Part shown: one piece after another, positions 51,038 through 61,197 of the stretch | Numbering within the stretch: the first letter of the stretch is position 1 | How the letters are laid out: each line of letters begins with the position of its first letter | NCBI RefSeq assembly: GCF_012641275.1 | Contig: NZ_JABAIA010000002.1 | Location: 2,108,001-2,172,000 of the forward strand | Length of the DNA stretch: 64,000 nt | DNA from: Chitinophaga varians | GTDB lineage: Bacteria; Bacteroidota; Bacteroidia; Chitinophagales; Chitinophagaceae | Reading direction: 5' to 3' | The notes under the pieces: model-generated | What the model was told of the DNA's origin: nothing | The model's input: only the letters and a program-made list of their open reading frames with translations | Databases searched by the model: none | Made by a program: the position numbers and the translations under genes

Positions 51038-54000
51038 TTAAAGTGATGCGCGGATGCCCGCGGAAAAGGTTTTTGGTGTAGGTAGACCATTCGGAAAGTC
51101 CGGGTCAAGGCATCGGTCGTTGGCCCGCCACAGGATGCCCAGGTTAGCAACGTTGATGTATAGCTGTATATGCTTCAACGATTCGATACCGAACGGGCGC
51201 ACCGGTGTATATGTCAGGTTGATATACTGTAACCTGACATGATCGCCTTTTAGGGCATTGATCGTACTGTAGGCGTAGAACATATCGCGGGTGCCGTCTG
51301 CGGGATATTTGAAGGCAGGAACAGTGGTGCGATTTTCATCACCGGGTTGCTGCCATCGATCTGCATACTCTTTGTTGCCCATTGTTCCGGAGATGATGCC
51401 AGAGTACGAAATAACCGGTTTACGGAAATAATAACCAAGTTTGTATGCGATGTTCACCGTCAGTTCAAAATTTGCATAGGCAAACGTGTTTATCAGGCTG
51501 CCGGTAGACGTTGGGATGGACGAGCCAACATATATGATACTCGGTTGATGCTCTCCTTTTCCGGAAGTGGAAGCCAGCATCGCAGCGTAATCTGTGCTTT
51601 TGGCCCCGTTCAAATATCCCTGTGGGTTACCTTCTCCATCAAGGCCGGCCCACTGGAAGGCAGCAAGTGAATACAGGGGCTTTCCAATCACCGGAGTGAT
51701 GCTCCGGCCCCCACTTAACAACGTGTTGATTGTTTGGGCAGATTCATCGAAGTACTTCGTAGTCTTATTGCTTACATAGTTGTAAATAGCGGTGGTAGTC
51801 CATTTCAGCTTTCCTGAAAGGTTTTTGCTGTTCAGCATTACATCGATCCCATTGCCGCGCATGTCTGCGACGTTGGCGATGAAAACGTTGGACGCTCCCC
51901 ACGCCGTATAATCATAGGGCATCGGCCCGTATAGATCAGCGCCTTGTTTGCGGTAATAGTCGATACTGCCGGAAATGAAGCTATTCGAGAATTGCAGGCC
52001 GATATTCAGTTGCTTAACTGTTTCCCAACGCAGGTGCGGATTGTTGAGCGTGGCGATGGTCGCAATTGGCAGGTTTGTTACAGGATCTACAGAATACACC
52101 GCCACCGGCAGGGCCGTGCGAGAAAGGTCTACATTGCCCGAGGTTCCATATGTGGCCCGGAGCTTTACTTGCGGGAGCCACTGTATGTTATAAAAGCGTT
52201 CCTGCGAAATATCCCATCCGATACCAGCAGACCACAGCGGCTTCCACCTGTCATTTGTTCTAACGCCAAAAGCGTTACTGCCGTCGCGCCGCGCGCTGGC
52301 GGAAAGACTGTATTTCGCTTTGTACGTATAGTTCAGGTTGGTGAAAAGAGAAACAAAGCGGTTCGTGGTGCTACTCGGCAGCCCGGCATCCGCAATGATC
52401 TGGTTGCGGCCAGTAATAAAAGTAGGGTACGGATTGATGAAGTCCATTTTTGCGTAAGCCAACGGCTGTGCATTATAACCATAGTAGATGTTCTTGTAGC
52501 TATCCGCTTCAATCTCCTGTATCTCTGCACCGGCGAGTGCGACTATGCTGTGGTCTTGCCAGCTCCGGTTAAAATCAAGCTGACCGCGCAGGTTTTGGCT
52601 GCTCCTGTTTGTAAGCGTTGTACGGAGAATATCTCCCAATGGAACAATTCGGGTTACTTCACCGGTAGATCGGTTGACCTGGCTAAACAGGTTAATGGTA
52701 TTGCGGGCATCAAAACTATTCATTCCTGAAAGGCTTTGCAGGTCGGTGCGCTGCCGCTGGTATTGATACAGGATGCTGCCCTGCAGAAATGGTAGAATTT
52801 TGTAGGTGGCCGTTATGTTGGCGATTATCTCGTCGGTTTTGGTGGTGGCCCTCCGCTGCTGGTATTCGTCCAGCGGGTAGTATTTCCAATCTAATAAATG
52901 ACCAGCTCCGGCGGTATCTACGTAACCATCCCGGTAATACTTAGGTACAGAAAGCGGGTTGCCCGCTGCGTCAGCAAACGCAAGATTTGGAGCGTATCTG
53001 CCGTTTATACTGGCTACTGTGCTGAAACTTTCCTTTCCGGTCATAGCCTTGCTGTTGGTGTAATATGCGTTCACATCAATCTGTAGTTTTTTGGATAGTT
53101 TGAAGGAATTGGACAGGCGCAGGTTTATCTTGTCAAAGGTTGCGCTAAGGTTATCAATGTTGCGGTCATAGGCTCCCGCCATCAACCACGTCATATTACT
53201 GCTGCCACCTGACACGTTCAAGGAGTATTGCTGCGTAACGGCTGGCCGGTAAAAGTGTTTTTCGTACTGCGCTTTGCTATCGTTTGCCTGTAATGCTGTT
53301 ACTTGTGCGGCGCTGTCGGCTGCGGAAATCAAACCATTCTTTCGCTTTTGCAGTACTTCGATCAACTGCGGAACAGATACGTAGCGGCGGTTCAACGCAC
53401 TGTTGAAGTAGTTTTTGCCATACAAAAAGGTTTCAAGGCCCATGTAGTCCGTTACACTCATGTCTTGAAGAGTGGAAAGGTCAGGCTTTCCCTGCAAGAT
53501 CAAACCGGAAGAAATGGAAATGGTTGGTTTTTGATTATAACGGCCCTTCTTTGTAGTAATGACGATAACGCCGTTACCGGCGCGGGCACCCCATATGGAG
53601 GCTGCCGCCGCGTCTTTTAAAACAGTGATGCTCTCAATGTCGTTTGGGTTGATGTTTGAAATGTCACCCTGAAATACGAAGTTGTCGAGTACCACCAGCG
53701 GATCTAGCGAGCCGTTTATGGTGCTCAGTCCGCGGATGTTTATACCTGTTTTGTTGTTGGTGCTATTGGCATTGCCATAGCCGGGATTGAAGCTGAGGCC
53801 CGGCGTAACATTTTGCAGGCGGTGGAGGATGTTGGTGCCGGTCTGCTGGTTCAGCACCTTGTTGTCGATAACAGCAAATGCTCCGTTGACTTGGTTTGGC
53901 TTCAATCGCTGGTAACCAGTACTGATGGTGACCTGCGCAAGCTCTGTAGCAATAACACTCATTACAGCCTCTATGGCTTCCTCCGGTTTTGTAATCGGTA

Positions 54001-54247
54001 TCCGGAGGGGGCTATAGCCAATATGGGTAAACAACAGGGTATCGGGAACCTGTGATAAAGACAGGCTGAAGGTGCCATCGTTTCGTGTAGTGGTCCGGGA
54101 GTTGTTTTTTTGTGCTGATACTGAAATGCCAGCCAGCGGCATCTGCTCAGTTGAGTATACACGTCCCTTGATCTCCACGCGGATGGTGGGTTGTGCCAAA
54201 GCTGCGGCACTGAGGAAAAAGAAAAAAACTGCTAAGATCAATTTCAT
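51038..54247 (-). CDS. SusC/RagA TonB-linked receptor
   Basis: A 1069-residue outer-membrane receptor. It has a signal peptide, a carboxypeptidase-like regulatory domain ([19 protein letters not shown]), a TonB plug with [18 protein letters not shown] and a large beta barrel ending in SAGIRASL. It transports a substrate captured by the SusD partner. It lies between TlpA and SusD in one operon; no glycoside hydrolase is adjacent. Confidence 0.92.
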   Translation of the reverse strand: MKLILAVFFFFLSAAALAQPTIRVEIKGRVYSTEQMPLAGISVSAQKNNSRTTTRNDGTFSLSLSQVPDTLLFTHIGYSPLRIPITKPEEAIEAVMSVIATELAQVTISTGYQRLKPNQVNGAFAVIDNKVLNQQTGTNILHRLQNVTPGLSFNPGYGNANSTNNKTGINIRGLSTINGSLDPLVVLDNFVFQGDISNINPNDIESITVLKDAAAASIWGARAGNGVIVITTKKGRYNQKPTISISSGLILQGKPDLSTLQDMSVTDYMGLETFLYGKNYFNSALNRRYVSVPQLIEVLQKRKNGLISAADSAAQVTALQANDSKAQYEKHFYRPAVTQQYSLNVSGGSSNMTWLMAGAYDRNIDNLSATFDKINLRLSNSFKLSKKLQIDVNAYYTNSKAMTGKESFSTVASINGRYAPNLAFADAAGNPLSVPKYYRDGYVDTAGAGHLLDWKYYPLDEYQQRRATTKTDEIIANITATYKILPFLQGSILYQYQRQRTDLQSLSGMNSFDARNTINLFSQVNRSTGEVTRIVPLGDILRTTLTNRSSQNLRGQLDFNRSWQDHSIVALAGAEIQEIEADSYKNIYYGYNAQPLAYAKMDFINPYPTFITGRNQIIADAGLPSSTTNRFVSLFTNLNYTYKAKYSLSASARRDGSNAFGVRTNDRWKPLWSAGIGWDISQERFYNIQWLPQVKLRATYGTSGNVDLSRTALPVAVYSVDPVTNLPIATIATLNNPHLRWETVKQLNIGLQFSNSFISGSIDYYRKQGADLYGPMPYDYTAWGASNVFIANVADMRGNGIDVMLNSKNLSGKLKWTTTAIYNYVSNKTTKYFDESAQTINTLLSGGRSITPVIGKPLYSLAAFQWAGLDGEGNPQGYLNGAKSTDYAAMLASTSGKGEHQPSIIYVGSSIPTSTGSLINTFAYANFELTVNIAYKLGYYFRKPVISYSGIISGTMGNKEYADRWQQPGDENRTTVPAFKYPADGTRDMFYAYSTINALKGDHVRLQYINLTYTPVRPFGIESLKHIQLYINVANLGILWRANDRCLDPDFPNGLPTPKTFSAGIRASL

Positions 54248-54281
54248 TTAGAAAAGGTGTTTTGGTGAAAAATGGTATGGG

Positions 54282-54860
54282 TCAATTGTCCGTATCGTAT
54301 CGGTCGCCTTTAATCGGTGCGGTTAGAATCATTCCTTGTAGTGCCTTTCTTATGTTTGCTGCCGTTACAGCCTCGGAATCCGTGATGCCTATTACTTTGC
54401 GGTTAGGCGAAATCCATACATAATGCGGCAGAAATATGTGGGGGAACAGTTGGAAAGCTGTTGTGTCATAGGGTACAGTAGTAAGGGAGAACGGCTGGCC
54501 CCTTTGTTTTTGCCACCGGTGGAAAAAGTTGTTCAGGTGGCGGGCGCTGTCCTGGGTAGAGCGGATGCTATTAACTAACAGAAATTTTACTCGCCCGGCA
54601 TACTGGGTTTCCAGTGAATCGTTTTTGGGAAACATTCGGATGCAACTTCCGCACCATGTCGCCCAAAAATCGAGGATCACCACCTGCCCGGTAAAATCAC
54701 TGAGCTTGATAATTTTGTTGTCATTCCAACGGGTAAATGAAATGTCCGGTACAGTATCGCCTACAGATAGCCGATGTGTCACTGTTGGGCGGAGATCCTG
54801 AGCAAAAGAATAACGTGCCGGCCAGACGGCGGCCAGCGCGATGAAGAAAATGTACTTCAT
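54282..54860 (-). CDS. TlpA-like thioredoxin-fold protein
   Basis: A 192-residue periplasmic protein with a signal peptide (AAVWPARYSFAQ) and the redox motif FWATWCGSC (Cys70 and Cys73). It belongs to the TlpA/ResA disulphide reductase group. Placed first in the SusC/SusD operon, it may act with the MauE-like protein on the DUF6520-like secreted protein. Confidence 0.87.
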   Translation of the reverse strand: MKYIFFIALAAVWPARYSFAQDLRPTVTHRLSVGDTVPDISFTRWNDNKIIKLSDFTGQVVILDFWATWCGSCIRMFPKNDSLETQYAGRVKFLLVNSIRSTQDSARHLNNFFHRWQKQRGQPFSLTTVPYDTTAFQLFPHIFLPHYVWISPNRKVIGITDSEAVTAANIRKALQGMILTAPIKGDRYDTDN

Positions 54861-55020
54861 GCGTGTGTCTATTGTATTATAAAGTGATTTAAAGTAACCG
54901 GGAGGCTATCAATCCACTTGGTATATTCCGGTATTCTATTATGTGTGTTAGATTTTGCCACTTTTCCTCCCGGAGTAAGGCAAATTATAGGAAGTAAACA
55001 GTATATTTCTTATTTTTAGG

Positions 55021-55060
55021 TTGACTTTTACTACAAAACTGTTGACTTTTACTACTTTTG
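55021..55060 (+). promoter_or_regulatory. Paired 21-bp operator over -7 box
   Basis: TTGACTTTTACTAC occurs at 55021-55034 and again at 55042-55055, 21 bases apart. The second copy overlaps the -7 box TACTTTTG (55053-55060). This fits an Xre autoregulatory operator. The boxes match those at 33250 and 56447. Confidence 0.7.
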
Positions 55061-55098
55061 GGTAAACCATTAATAATCAACGAAAAATAATTTATATC

Positions 55099-55632
55099 AT
55101 GAATATAACAGAAGATACCCCGGCAATTCATCATGGCAGGAACATTCGGATGTTCCGAAAAACTATTGACATGAAACAGGATGTACTTGCAAAGAGGCTT
55201 TCGGACCTGGGAGCAAGGCAACAGGATGTTTCCAGGCTCGAACAAATGGAAGTCATCGAGGATGATATTTTGACATTAGTAGCGAAAGCTCTCAATATTG
55301 ATGTCAGGTTAATAAAGGAGTTTGATGCTGATACTGCAATACGAAATATCTGTGTTGTAAAAGAGAACACATTTACCGATCAGTCCTATTCAATTGGGCA
55401 GCAGATAGTGAATGCTGGTGAAAGGATGGTTGATGTTTACGAGCGTCTTGTAGCAAGTGAAAAAGAAAAGTACACAATCCTGAATGATGGGAATACCGAG
55501 CTGAAGAAGTTGCACGAAGAGTTGATGCGCAAGTATGATGAGCTTGCAAAGCACAATACACGTCTTGTAGAGAACAACCTTGAGCTTATGAATAAATTGC
55601 AAACGCTGTTAGAAAAAATTTCTACCAAATAG
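55099..55632 (+). CDS. Xre-type HTH regulator with coiled coil
   Basis: A 177-residue protein with an N-terminal HTH_3-like domain (MKQDVLAKRLSDLGARQQD, VSRLEQMEVIE) and a C-terminal coiled coil (ELKKLHEELMRKYDELAKHN). It is preceded by the paired operator, which it may itself bind. It is followed by the second Xre regulator 17 bases on. Confidence 0.8.
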   Translation: MNITEDTPAIHHGRNIRMFRKTIDMKQDVLAKRLSDLGARQQDVSRLEQMEVIEDDILTLVAKALNIDVRLIKEFDADTAIRNICVVKENTFTDQSYSIGQQIVNAGERMVDVYERLVASEKEKYTILNDGNTELKKLHEELMRKYDELAKHNTRLVENNLELMNKLQTLLEKISTK

Positions 55633-55649
55633 TATTTTAATAAATCGAT

Positions 55650-56075
55650 ATGGAAAAAGAACTTTTTGATACAACCAAGCCAATGACAGATGGTGTCCGC
55701 ATACAAATGGCACGAGCCATGCGAAACAAAAACCAGACAGAATTAGGGAATTTGATTGGTGTGAGTAAACAGTTGATTTCAAGACTTGAAAAGAAGGAAA
55801 AAGTAGATGATAAGAAAATGGCTGAAATAGCAGAAGCTCTCGGTTTTACGCTGGAGGGGCTTAGGTCGTTATCAAGGGAGTCTATTATGCAGATCAGTTA
55901 CAATTTCTATGACAATAGTGCGCAGAATGCGACATTTGGAAGTCATTGCACACAAACAGTGAATCACAACTACGGTTATGATCCAAAGCTGGCGGCGGAA
56001 CATGCGTCTATCTATGAGAAGGTGCTGCAAAAGAATGCTGAGAAGGCTGGTAAAGCAAAAAATACCTCGAAGTAG
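55650..56075 (+). CDS. Xre-type HTH regulator
   Basis: A 141-residue protein with an N-terminal HTH (NQTELGNLIGVSKQLISRLE) and a C-terminal tail with Asn/His-rich TVNHNYGYDPKLAAEH. It forms a pair with the preceding regulator. Similar tandem Xre genes are typical of element control regions. Confidence 0.8.
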   Translation: MEKELFDTTKPMTDGVRIQMARAMRNKNQTELGNLIGVSKQLISRLEKKEKVDDKKMAEIAEALGFTLEGLRSLSRESIMQISYNFYDNSAQNATFGSHCTQTVNHNYGYDPKLAAEHASIYEKVLQKNAEKAGKAKNTSK

Positions 56076-56534
56076 CATTATTTTATTGATCGACGCATTT
56101 GCTAAAGTTTAATTTGCCTAGTATAAAGTCGGTGATTTAGCTCATCAATCTTTCTATGAATTTAGGTTTCGTCGTTAAGTGTGTATGTATTCTGTTTCAC
56201 CGGCTTTATTATTTTCTTTGTTCCTGAATCGACTTGCTTAGTGCCTGTATAGGCACTCCGATTACAGTTGAAAATTCCTTTAAAATTTTCCCTCGAAATT
56301 TTCGCAGATTCTCTCAATAGGCCAGCCTTTGTTGGCGCCATTTTCTATCGATTAATTCAAGTAATCTATTTCTGATTAAGTTTCCTAACTGATCTTAATA
56401 ACCGAAAACGTTCTGCTCTCATCTAAGCCAGTATAATCCATTGTGCGTAAAAGTCAACTGTAAACCGGTAAAAAGCAAAGATGAAAATTCGGCTTTCAGT
56501 CTGAGAACTCCGTGATTTGTGATAAATCGAAATT
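56076..56534. promoter_or_regulatory. Gene-free stretch with paired operator
   Basis: A region of about 460 bases with T-rich and repeated CTTTAAAATTTT-like words but no gene. Near its end, GTAAAAGTCAA (56447-56457, reverse of TTGACTTTTAC) and CGGTAAAAA (56466-56474, reverse of TTTTTACCG) place GTAAAA at 56447 and 56468, 21 bases apart. It precedes the SWIM gene. Confidence 0.65.
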
Positions 56535-57773
56535 ATGGTTACATCAAAATCACTATCAAAAGCCACGATGAAGGAGGTGGCAATACCTTTTACCCGAGAA
56601 AAGGCTATATCCTTTAGTCAACTGATGAAGGTCTGCGTCGATCCTGAACAAGTAAAAGCACTTTATTCTCCTGCACTAAAATTTGTTCAGTACAAAAATC
56701 ATCAGCTCCTGTTGAGGTGTGCATTTCGGGAGGGCCAGTATCATGTAGGATTTCGTGCAGCAGGCGACGAATTGCGTGCGAATTGTAGTTGCAAAGAGGC
56801 GCGACCAGGTGTTTGTGTTCATATCTGCAAAACGGTTGAGGTAATCACCAGTTGGTATGGTGAAAAGTATTTTTCGCAACTGCTGCCGAATTGCCAATTT
56901 GATCTAGCTTTTAAATACCAACAGGGATTTGATAAAATAGAGAGCGAGCGAGGTATTCAATTAGTGAAACGAAAAGAGCTTATGACACTCTTCCCTTTCG
57001 ATAGTCCCGTTTTTCCTATGACGCTGGATGATATACTGACATTGAAAAGACCACCTGAACGAAGGAAGCCTGAACAGGTACAAAAGCGGGACGCAATCGC
57101 CTTTCTATTGATGTTGCCGCATTCAGGGAAACAACCTCCTTTTGTTTATTTGGCTTCCGGAAAATCAACAAAGGGAAACGATAAGATCATGTCGTGGACG
57201 AAGTTTCTGCATTCCCTTGATGAAAATACAGAGAAGTCTATTAGTGTATTTCAACATGAATTGATAATTAGAAGCAGATTATTACATGAGAAATCGGAAA
57301 CGTTCGCAAAGGATAATAATTATTGTCATTGGGTCAAGTGGAATAATAGTATGGAGGCAGCATTTAATGAATGGAAAGGAATATTCCCATTATTAAATAA
57401 TGAAGTGTTCGTTTATGCGTACAGGTACTATGGTTTCCGCGAGTTTAAAAGAAGGCCATCAAAGAGCCGCGCTAGAAAAATTGTTGTTTCTATGGATAAG
57501 CCCGAAGTGTACTTTAAAACCACCAATACAAAAGAGACTTGTCAGGTATCTATGGAGATAAAAATAAACGGAAGGCTGATAAAGAACTATGATGTGCAAT
57601 GTCCATTTCTGTTGCTCCATCAAGGAACTATGTATATGTTCGATAGTTATAGGGATGCTGCGATCGTACAGTGGCTGGCATCAGCGGGTTGTATTACTAC
57701 TTATAAAGAACATTTTAAAGAGCTAAGAGAATCTCTTTTGAAGCCGCTATCAGAAAAATATACCATCGTTTAG
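56535..57773 (+). CDS. SWIM zinc-finger protein
   Basis: A 412-residue protein with a SWIM finger NCSCKEARPGVCVHICK (Cys84, Cys86, Cys94, His96). SWIM fingers of this layout usually precede SNF2 helicase domains, but no helicase motifs were found; the later half has the look of an SNF2-associated region. It starts a gene set with the NTase/HEPN protein. Confidence 0.68.
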   Translation: MVTSKSLSKATMKEVAIPFTREKAISFSQLMKVCVDPEQVKALYSPALKFVQYKNHQLLLRCAFREGQYHVGFRAAGDELRANCSCKEARPGVCVHICKTVEVITSWYGEKYFSQLLPNCQFDLAFKYQQGFDKIESERGIQLVKRKELMTLFPFDSPVFPMTLDDILTLKRPPERRKPEQVQKRDAIAFLLMLPHSGKQPPFVYLASGKSTKGNDKIMSWTKFLHSLDENTEKSISVFQHELIIRSRLLHEKSETFAKDNNYCHWVKWNNSMEAAFNEWKGIFPLLNNEVFVYAYRYYGFREFKRRPSKSRARKIVVSMDKPEVYFKTTNTKETCQVSMEIKINGRLIKNYDVQCPFLLLHQGTMYMFDSYRDAAIVQWLASAGCITTYKEHFKELRESLLKPLSEKYTIV

Positions 57774-57828
57774 CCTACCTCTCTGATTGGTCAAATGCCC
57801 GTCAATCACCATTAAATTATACTCACAA

Positions 57829-58692
57829 ATGCGACCGTTTAATTTATACACTACTCATAATAGCTTATTCCAGAATATACAGCCCGAACTTGTGAGGATC
57901 ATCACCGGATCGGTTTCCGCAGAATTAATTTATTTATTGGGTTCATCATTATACCAGCGTCGGACGGAAACGATCTTCAACAGTAAGTCGCCTGCATCAC
58001 ATTATACCGGGGATTATTTTTTGCTGGTAGTCATAAGGGATGCTGAAGGCCGGAGAATGGGCGAATGGGAGGATATTTTGGAACAGCGGTGTGGTCATAT
58101 CGCGAGAACTACCATTATCGTAACAGAGCTGTCTCCCTTTGTAGAAAAATATAGTGACGGCAACATATTTGCAACTTCGGTTTATAGCTCGGGTACTGTT
58201 TTCTATGATGCAGGAAATGTGGTGTTGCCAGAATTAAATGAGATAAACATGAAAGTGCCGAGGGATGGTCAAAAGGAATACAAGAAAACTGTTCACCGCG
58301 TTAAGGAATTTCTGGCAGGTGCAGACCTGTATATTGCCCGAGAAGAAAGTGAGATGGCTAGTTTCATGATACATCAAGCGTTTGAGCAATGTCTTAAAAC
58401 GCTGGTGCTGATAGGAAGCGGTTTTGTCGTAGATACGCATAATATTGATCGTTTGCTCAGATATGCCGGGTTAGTGACATGCCGTATGCTCGACCTGTTC
58501 CCTGTTGACCAGGCGGACAACAGGAAGCTGCTCGAAACACTACAGAAGGCATATATCGGCGCAAGGTATGCCTATGACTTCAGCCCTCCATTCACCTGTG
58601 TAGTGAAGTTGAGGGAAAAAGCCCAATTGGCATTGAGTATACTAATCGAAGCGGGTACATCTGGCCTGCTGGATGCACCTGAAATTCGATAA
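57829..58692 (+). CDS. Nucleotidyltransferase-HEPN fusion protein
   Basis: A protein of about 287 residues. The N-terminal part looks like a degenerate nucleotidyltransferase (YLLGSSLYQRRTETIF, then GDYFLLVVI), and the C-terminus matches HEPN helices (SFMIHQAFEQCLKTLVLIG, RRYAYDF-like GARYAYDF). MNT-HEPN pairs act as toxin-antitoxin systems, and fused forms occur near RteC on Bacteroidota elements. The first motif lacks the usual second aspartate. Confidence 0.65.
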   Translation: MRPFNLYTTHNSLFQNIQPELVRIITGSVSAELIYLLGSSLYQRRTETIFNSKSPASHYTGDYFLLVVIRDAEGRRMGEWEDILEQRCGHIARTTIIVTELSPFVEKYSDGNIFATSVYSSGTVFYDAGNVVLPELNEINMKVPRDGQKEYKKTVHRVKEFLAGADLYIAREESEMASFMIHQAFEQCLKTLVLIGSGFVVDTHNIDRLLRYAGLVTCRMLDLFPVDQADNRKLLETLQKAYIGARYAYDFSPPFTCVVKLREKAQLALSILIEAGTSGLLDAPEIR

Positions 58693-58713
58693 AATTGTAA
58701 ATTCGGTTCCCAC

Positions 58714-59241
58714 ATGAACAAAGAAGATTATAATATCAAGGAATATTCATTGGTCTATGGTCTGTCAGGGTCACCGAAGAAAATCCTACAAACGGTTTTC
58801 GGGGACTATGACCTTGATGGCCTGAAGCACCATTTCGAGTATTGGAAGTATGCGGCATTAGGAAATAATATTAGCCTGTATGATTGTGGCAAAGAGCGCC
58901 GAATGCTGATTGGTTTTTGTGAGGATTTGGAGAAAGTACTAGAGGCATTTTACGTACTAAGTAAGCATAAGAAAAAACAATTAGAGCGCATACCTTCCGA
59001 ACATAAAAAGATATGGAAGAAGTGCAATAAGTGTTCTGTTTTGTCTAAGGATGAAAAGAAAAATCCAGACGCAGTATTAAAACTGTTCTCGAAAAAGTAT
59101 AAAAGGCTCTATGCAAAGGCTGAACTGGTTGAGATGTTTGAATGTGTCATTACATTGGAAAAAGGTGATCGTGGTCATTTAAATGGAGCAGTTTCTTTCT
59201 TTATGTGTGTAGATGCCCTACTGAGCTTGCTTTATTTGTGA
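58714..59241 (+). CDS. Hypothetical element protein
   Basis: A 175-residue protein, basic and helical (KKQLERIPSEHKKIWKK), without recognised family. It lies 21 bases after the HEPN gene and overlaps the end of the next gene by 10 bases on the opposite strand. Confidence 0.55.
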   Translation: MNKEDYNIKEYSLVYGLSGSPKKILQTVFGDYDLDGLKHHFEYWKYAALGNNISLYDCGKERRMLIGFCEDLEKVLEAFYVLSKHKKKQLERIPSEHKKIWKKCNKCSVLSKDEKKNPDAVLKLFSKKYKRLYAKAELVEMFECVITLEKGDRGHLNGAVSFFMCVDALLSLLYL

Positions 59242-59669
59242 AATTTATCTAAGTACAGCCACAAGAAGGATGCAATTTTTTCAGCGTTACTCCATTTTAC
59301 TACTTCTTCGGTAACGAACTCTGCTGATGGCATAATGCCTCTCTGTTCAAGTAGCTGTAAGAACTTTTCGTCTTCCTTCAACCGCTTCATGATGCGAATT
59401 ATTCGTTTTGTGAAGCGGTTACTTAATTTTGTGTTTTCACGTATTGTCTTAAAGTTTGTATGAGGCGAAATGTCCACTTTAAAAAATTTTACCAGCACAT
59501 CTCCCAGCGCATCAGACAATTCCAGGAATCGCATTCTGTTTAACCCACTTAGGTCGTCGTTGGCGCATATACTATAGTCGGTAACTATAAGTACAAATTC
59601 TATAAATTCCTCTTTGCTCCCTCTCCACAAAATTGCTCCTTCAGGAAGATCATTATTGTTTATATCCAT
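59232..59669 (-). CDS. Hypothetical element protein
   Basis: A protein of about 145 residues starting MDINNNDLPEGAILWRGS, mostly helical, without recognised family. It is divergent from RteC. An upstream Met at 59705 would add 12 residues. Confidence 0.55.
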   Translation of the reverse strand: MDINNNDLPEGAILWRGSKEEFIEFVLIVTDYSICANDDLSGLNRMRFLELSDALGDVLVKFFKVDISPHTNFKTIRENTKLSNRFTKRIIRIMKRLKEDEKFLQLLEQRGIMPSAEFVTEEVVKWSNAEKIASFLWLYLDKFHK

Positions 59670-59808
59670 ATCGGGAAAATTTATGGTATACCTACCCGTA
59701 TACAAAAACTATGCTTATAGCCATCAATCCGATGGTAATTTATCTGAAGTTTATATCCTGCCGAAATTTAATGAAACAGAGGTAAGGGTAAATAGCAGTA
59801 AAAAAAAT

Positions 59809-59863
59809 TTCCGATTTGCTGTTTCTAACTTCCTTTTTGCTGTAATCCCAAATTCCTTTTTGC
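59809..59863 (+). repeat. Triple TTCCNTTTGC repeat before rteC
   Basis: TTCCGATTTGC (59809-59819), TTCCTTTTTGC (59830-59840) and TTCCTTTTTGC (59853-59863) are spaced by 21 and 23 bases. They lie 50-100 bases before the RteC start and may be operator sites. Confidence 0.5.
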
Positions 59864-59915
59864 ACAGCATTTGCGGTGAATACTATTGTTACATAAAGTT
59901 AAAAAACTATTCCCT

Positions 59916-60785
59916 ATGCAGAAACAGCGATATTCAATTTTTGTATCGCTCCATAGCGAAATGGTAAATGAGCTGGAACAGTTGGAGAAAGAAGGACTCA
60001 ACCCCATTGAATACGCACGCCGTGGAATTGATACAGCAAAAGCAGCTTTGGAGCGTTTAAGGCAGCACGTTATTGACAACGGATTTACCGATGAAGAACA
60101 CGAAATAGTTTTTTTCAAAGAGGTGAAGCCGCAGTTTATGAGTAAACTCATTTTCTTTCAGAAATTGTATGATCTGGAAGTAAACAGGCCATTGAAAATA
60201 GACAGGATAAATGCGGGTAAGTACTTCAGGCGTGAGATCCGCAAGGTGAAAAAGCACTATAAAAAATTCGGTGATCTGTATTCCTATTATAAGTCGGGAG
60301 AGACAATGTTGGACAAAGTGTATTTTACCAGAAAGCCGGGTGGTCTATTGTACTCTGGCGATTCTTACTTGATAGTCGATAGCTCTTTTCAAACCTTATA
60401 TGATAGTACTTTAGCTGAATTTATTGCTGACGAATCATACTGTGAATATCTGTACAGACAGTTAGCTTTGGTTGATACCATCCAGCAAACAATTGGATTC
60501 ATGGAGAAGCAGCCAAGTAAAGGGCTGCGCTGGACGGGTTCAAAAACGGCTCTTACGGAATTGATATACGCCCTGTATAGTGCGGGTGTTTTGAATGATG
60601 GGAACGCCGATGTGAAGGATATAGTGGCTGACCTATCGCAAACCTTTAATATCGACTTAGGCAACTTCTACCGAACATTTCAAGAAATCCGCTTGCGCAA
60701 GAAGGATCGGGTGTCTTTTTTAAATCAGTTGATTGACCGACTGGAGGATCGGATGAACTATTGGGATGAAAATCCAAAACAATAA
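59916..60785 (+). CDS. rteC: RteC-like excision regulator
   Basis: A protein of about 289 residues with the RteC C-terminal layout NFYRTFQEIRLRKKDRVSFL followed by LNQLIDRLEDRM. RteC activates excision genes in the CTnDOT family. The start is placed at the Met before QKQRYSIFV. No RteA or RteB gene is present nearby, so control differs from CTnDOT. Confidence 0.82.
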   Translation: MQKQRYSIFVSLHSEMVNELEQLEKEGLNPIEYARRGIDTAKAALERLRQHVIDNGFTDEEHEIVFFKEVKPQFMSKLIFFQKLYDLEVNRPLKIDRINAGKYFRREIRKVKKHYKKFGDLYSYYKSGETMLDKVYFTRKPGGLLYSGDSYLIVDSSFQTLYDSTLAEFIADESYCEYLYRQLALVDTIQQTIGFMEKQPSKGLRWTGSKTALTELIYALYSAGVLNDGNADVKDIVADLSQTFNIDLGNFYRTFQEIRLRKKDRVSFLNQLIDRLEDRMNYWDENPKQ

Positions 60786-60829
60786 TTGACCAGGTGTAGC
60801 CATTTCTACCTAACCCTACTAAAAACGAG

Positions 60830-60854
60830 TGCCGTATATAGTACGGCATTTTTT
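60830..60854 (+). terminator. Rho-independent terminator after rteC
   Basis: TGCCGTA, loop TATAG, TACGGCA then T6 (60830-60854) form a 7-bp stem. A second hairpin with 15-bp arms, core CCCACTTCGG and CCGAAGTGGG, lies at 60868-60898 and also ends in T5. Confidence 0.75.
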
Positions 60855-60867
60855 GTGTCACAAGCTC

Positions 60868-61197
60868 AAAATCCCACTTCGGCCCGAAGTGGGATTTTTG
60901 TTTCCACCTTACCTGTGGATGTATGCGTGTACCATATGTATATATAAGAGGATGGACGCACGCATTCTCTAGTTTCCTAATTTCCGAATGATGGCGTACC
61001 ACTTCAGTTAATAATGTATGTATGCGTGCATGTGGGCATATATATAAATATACGTATGCGCGCATCAATCGCCTTTTATACGTTGATTCGACCGATGAAC
61101 TTTCCTTTCCGAAAAATTATTTCAACCACTTCGGTGCATAGTGTGAAAAGCAGGATTTGAAGTGTGCCATTTTTGTACTGCAATAAAACGATGCACT
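60868..61197. other. Gene-free stretch with ATGCGTG hairpins
   Basis: After the second terminator, two inverted repeats with ATGCGTG-like arms lie at 60923-60965 (ATGCGTG with CACGCAT) and 61022-61065 (ATGCGTGCAT with ATGCGCGCAT, one mismatch), both around TATATA-rich cores. A matching one lies at 33378-33421. They could be structural sites or promoters for the transfer genes. No coding frame is credible. Confidence 0.55.

Noticed and set aside
60646..61068. Minus-strand frame over the rteC end and hairpins
   Set aside because: It crosses two strong terminators and the ATGCGTG repeats; not a gene.
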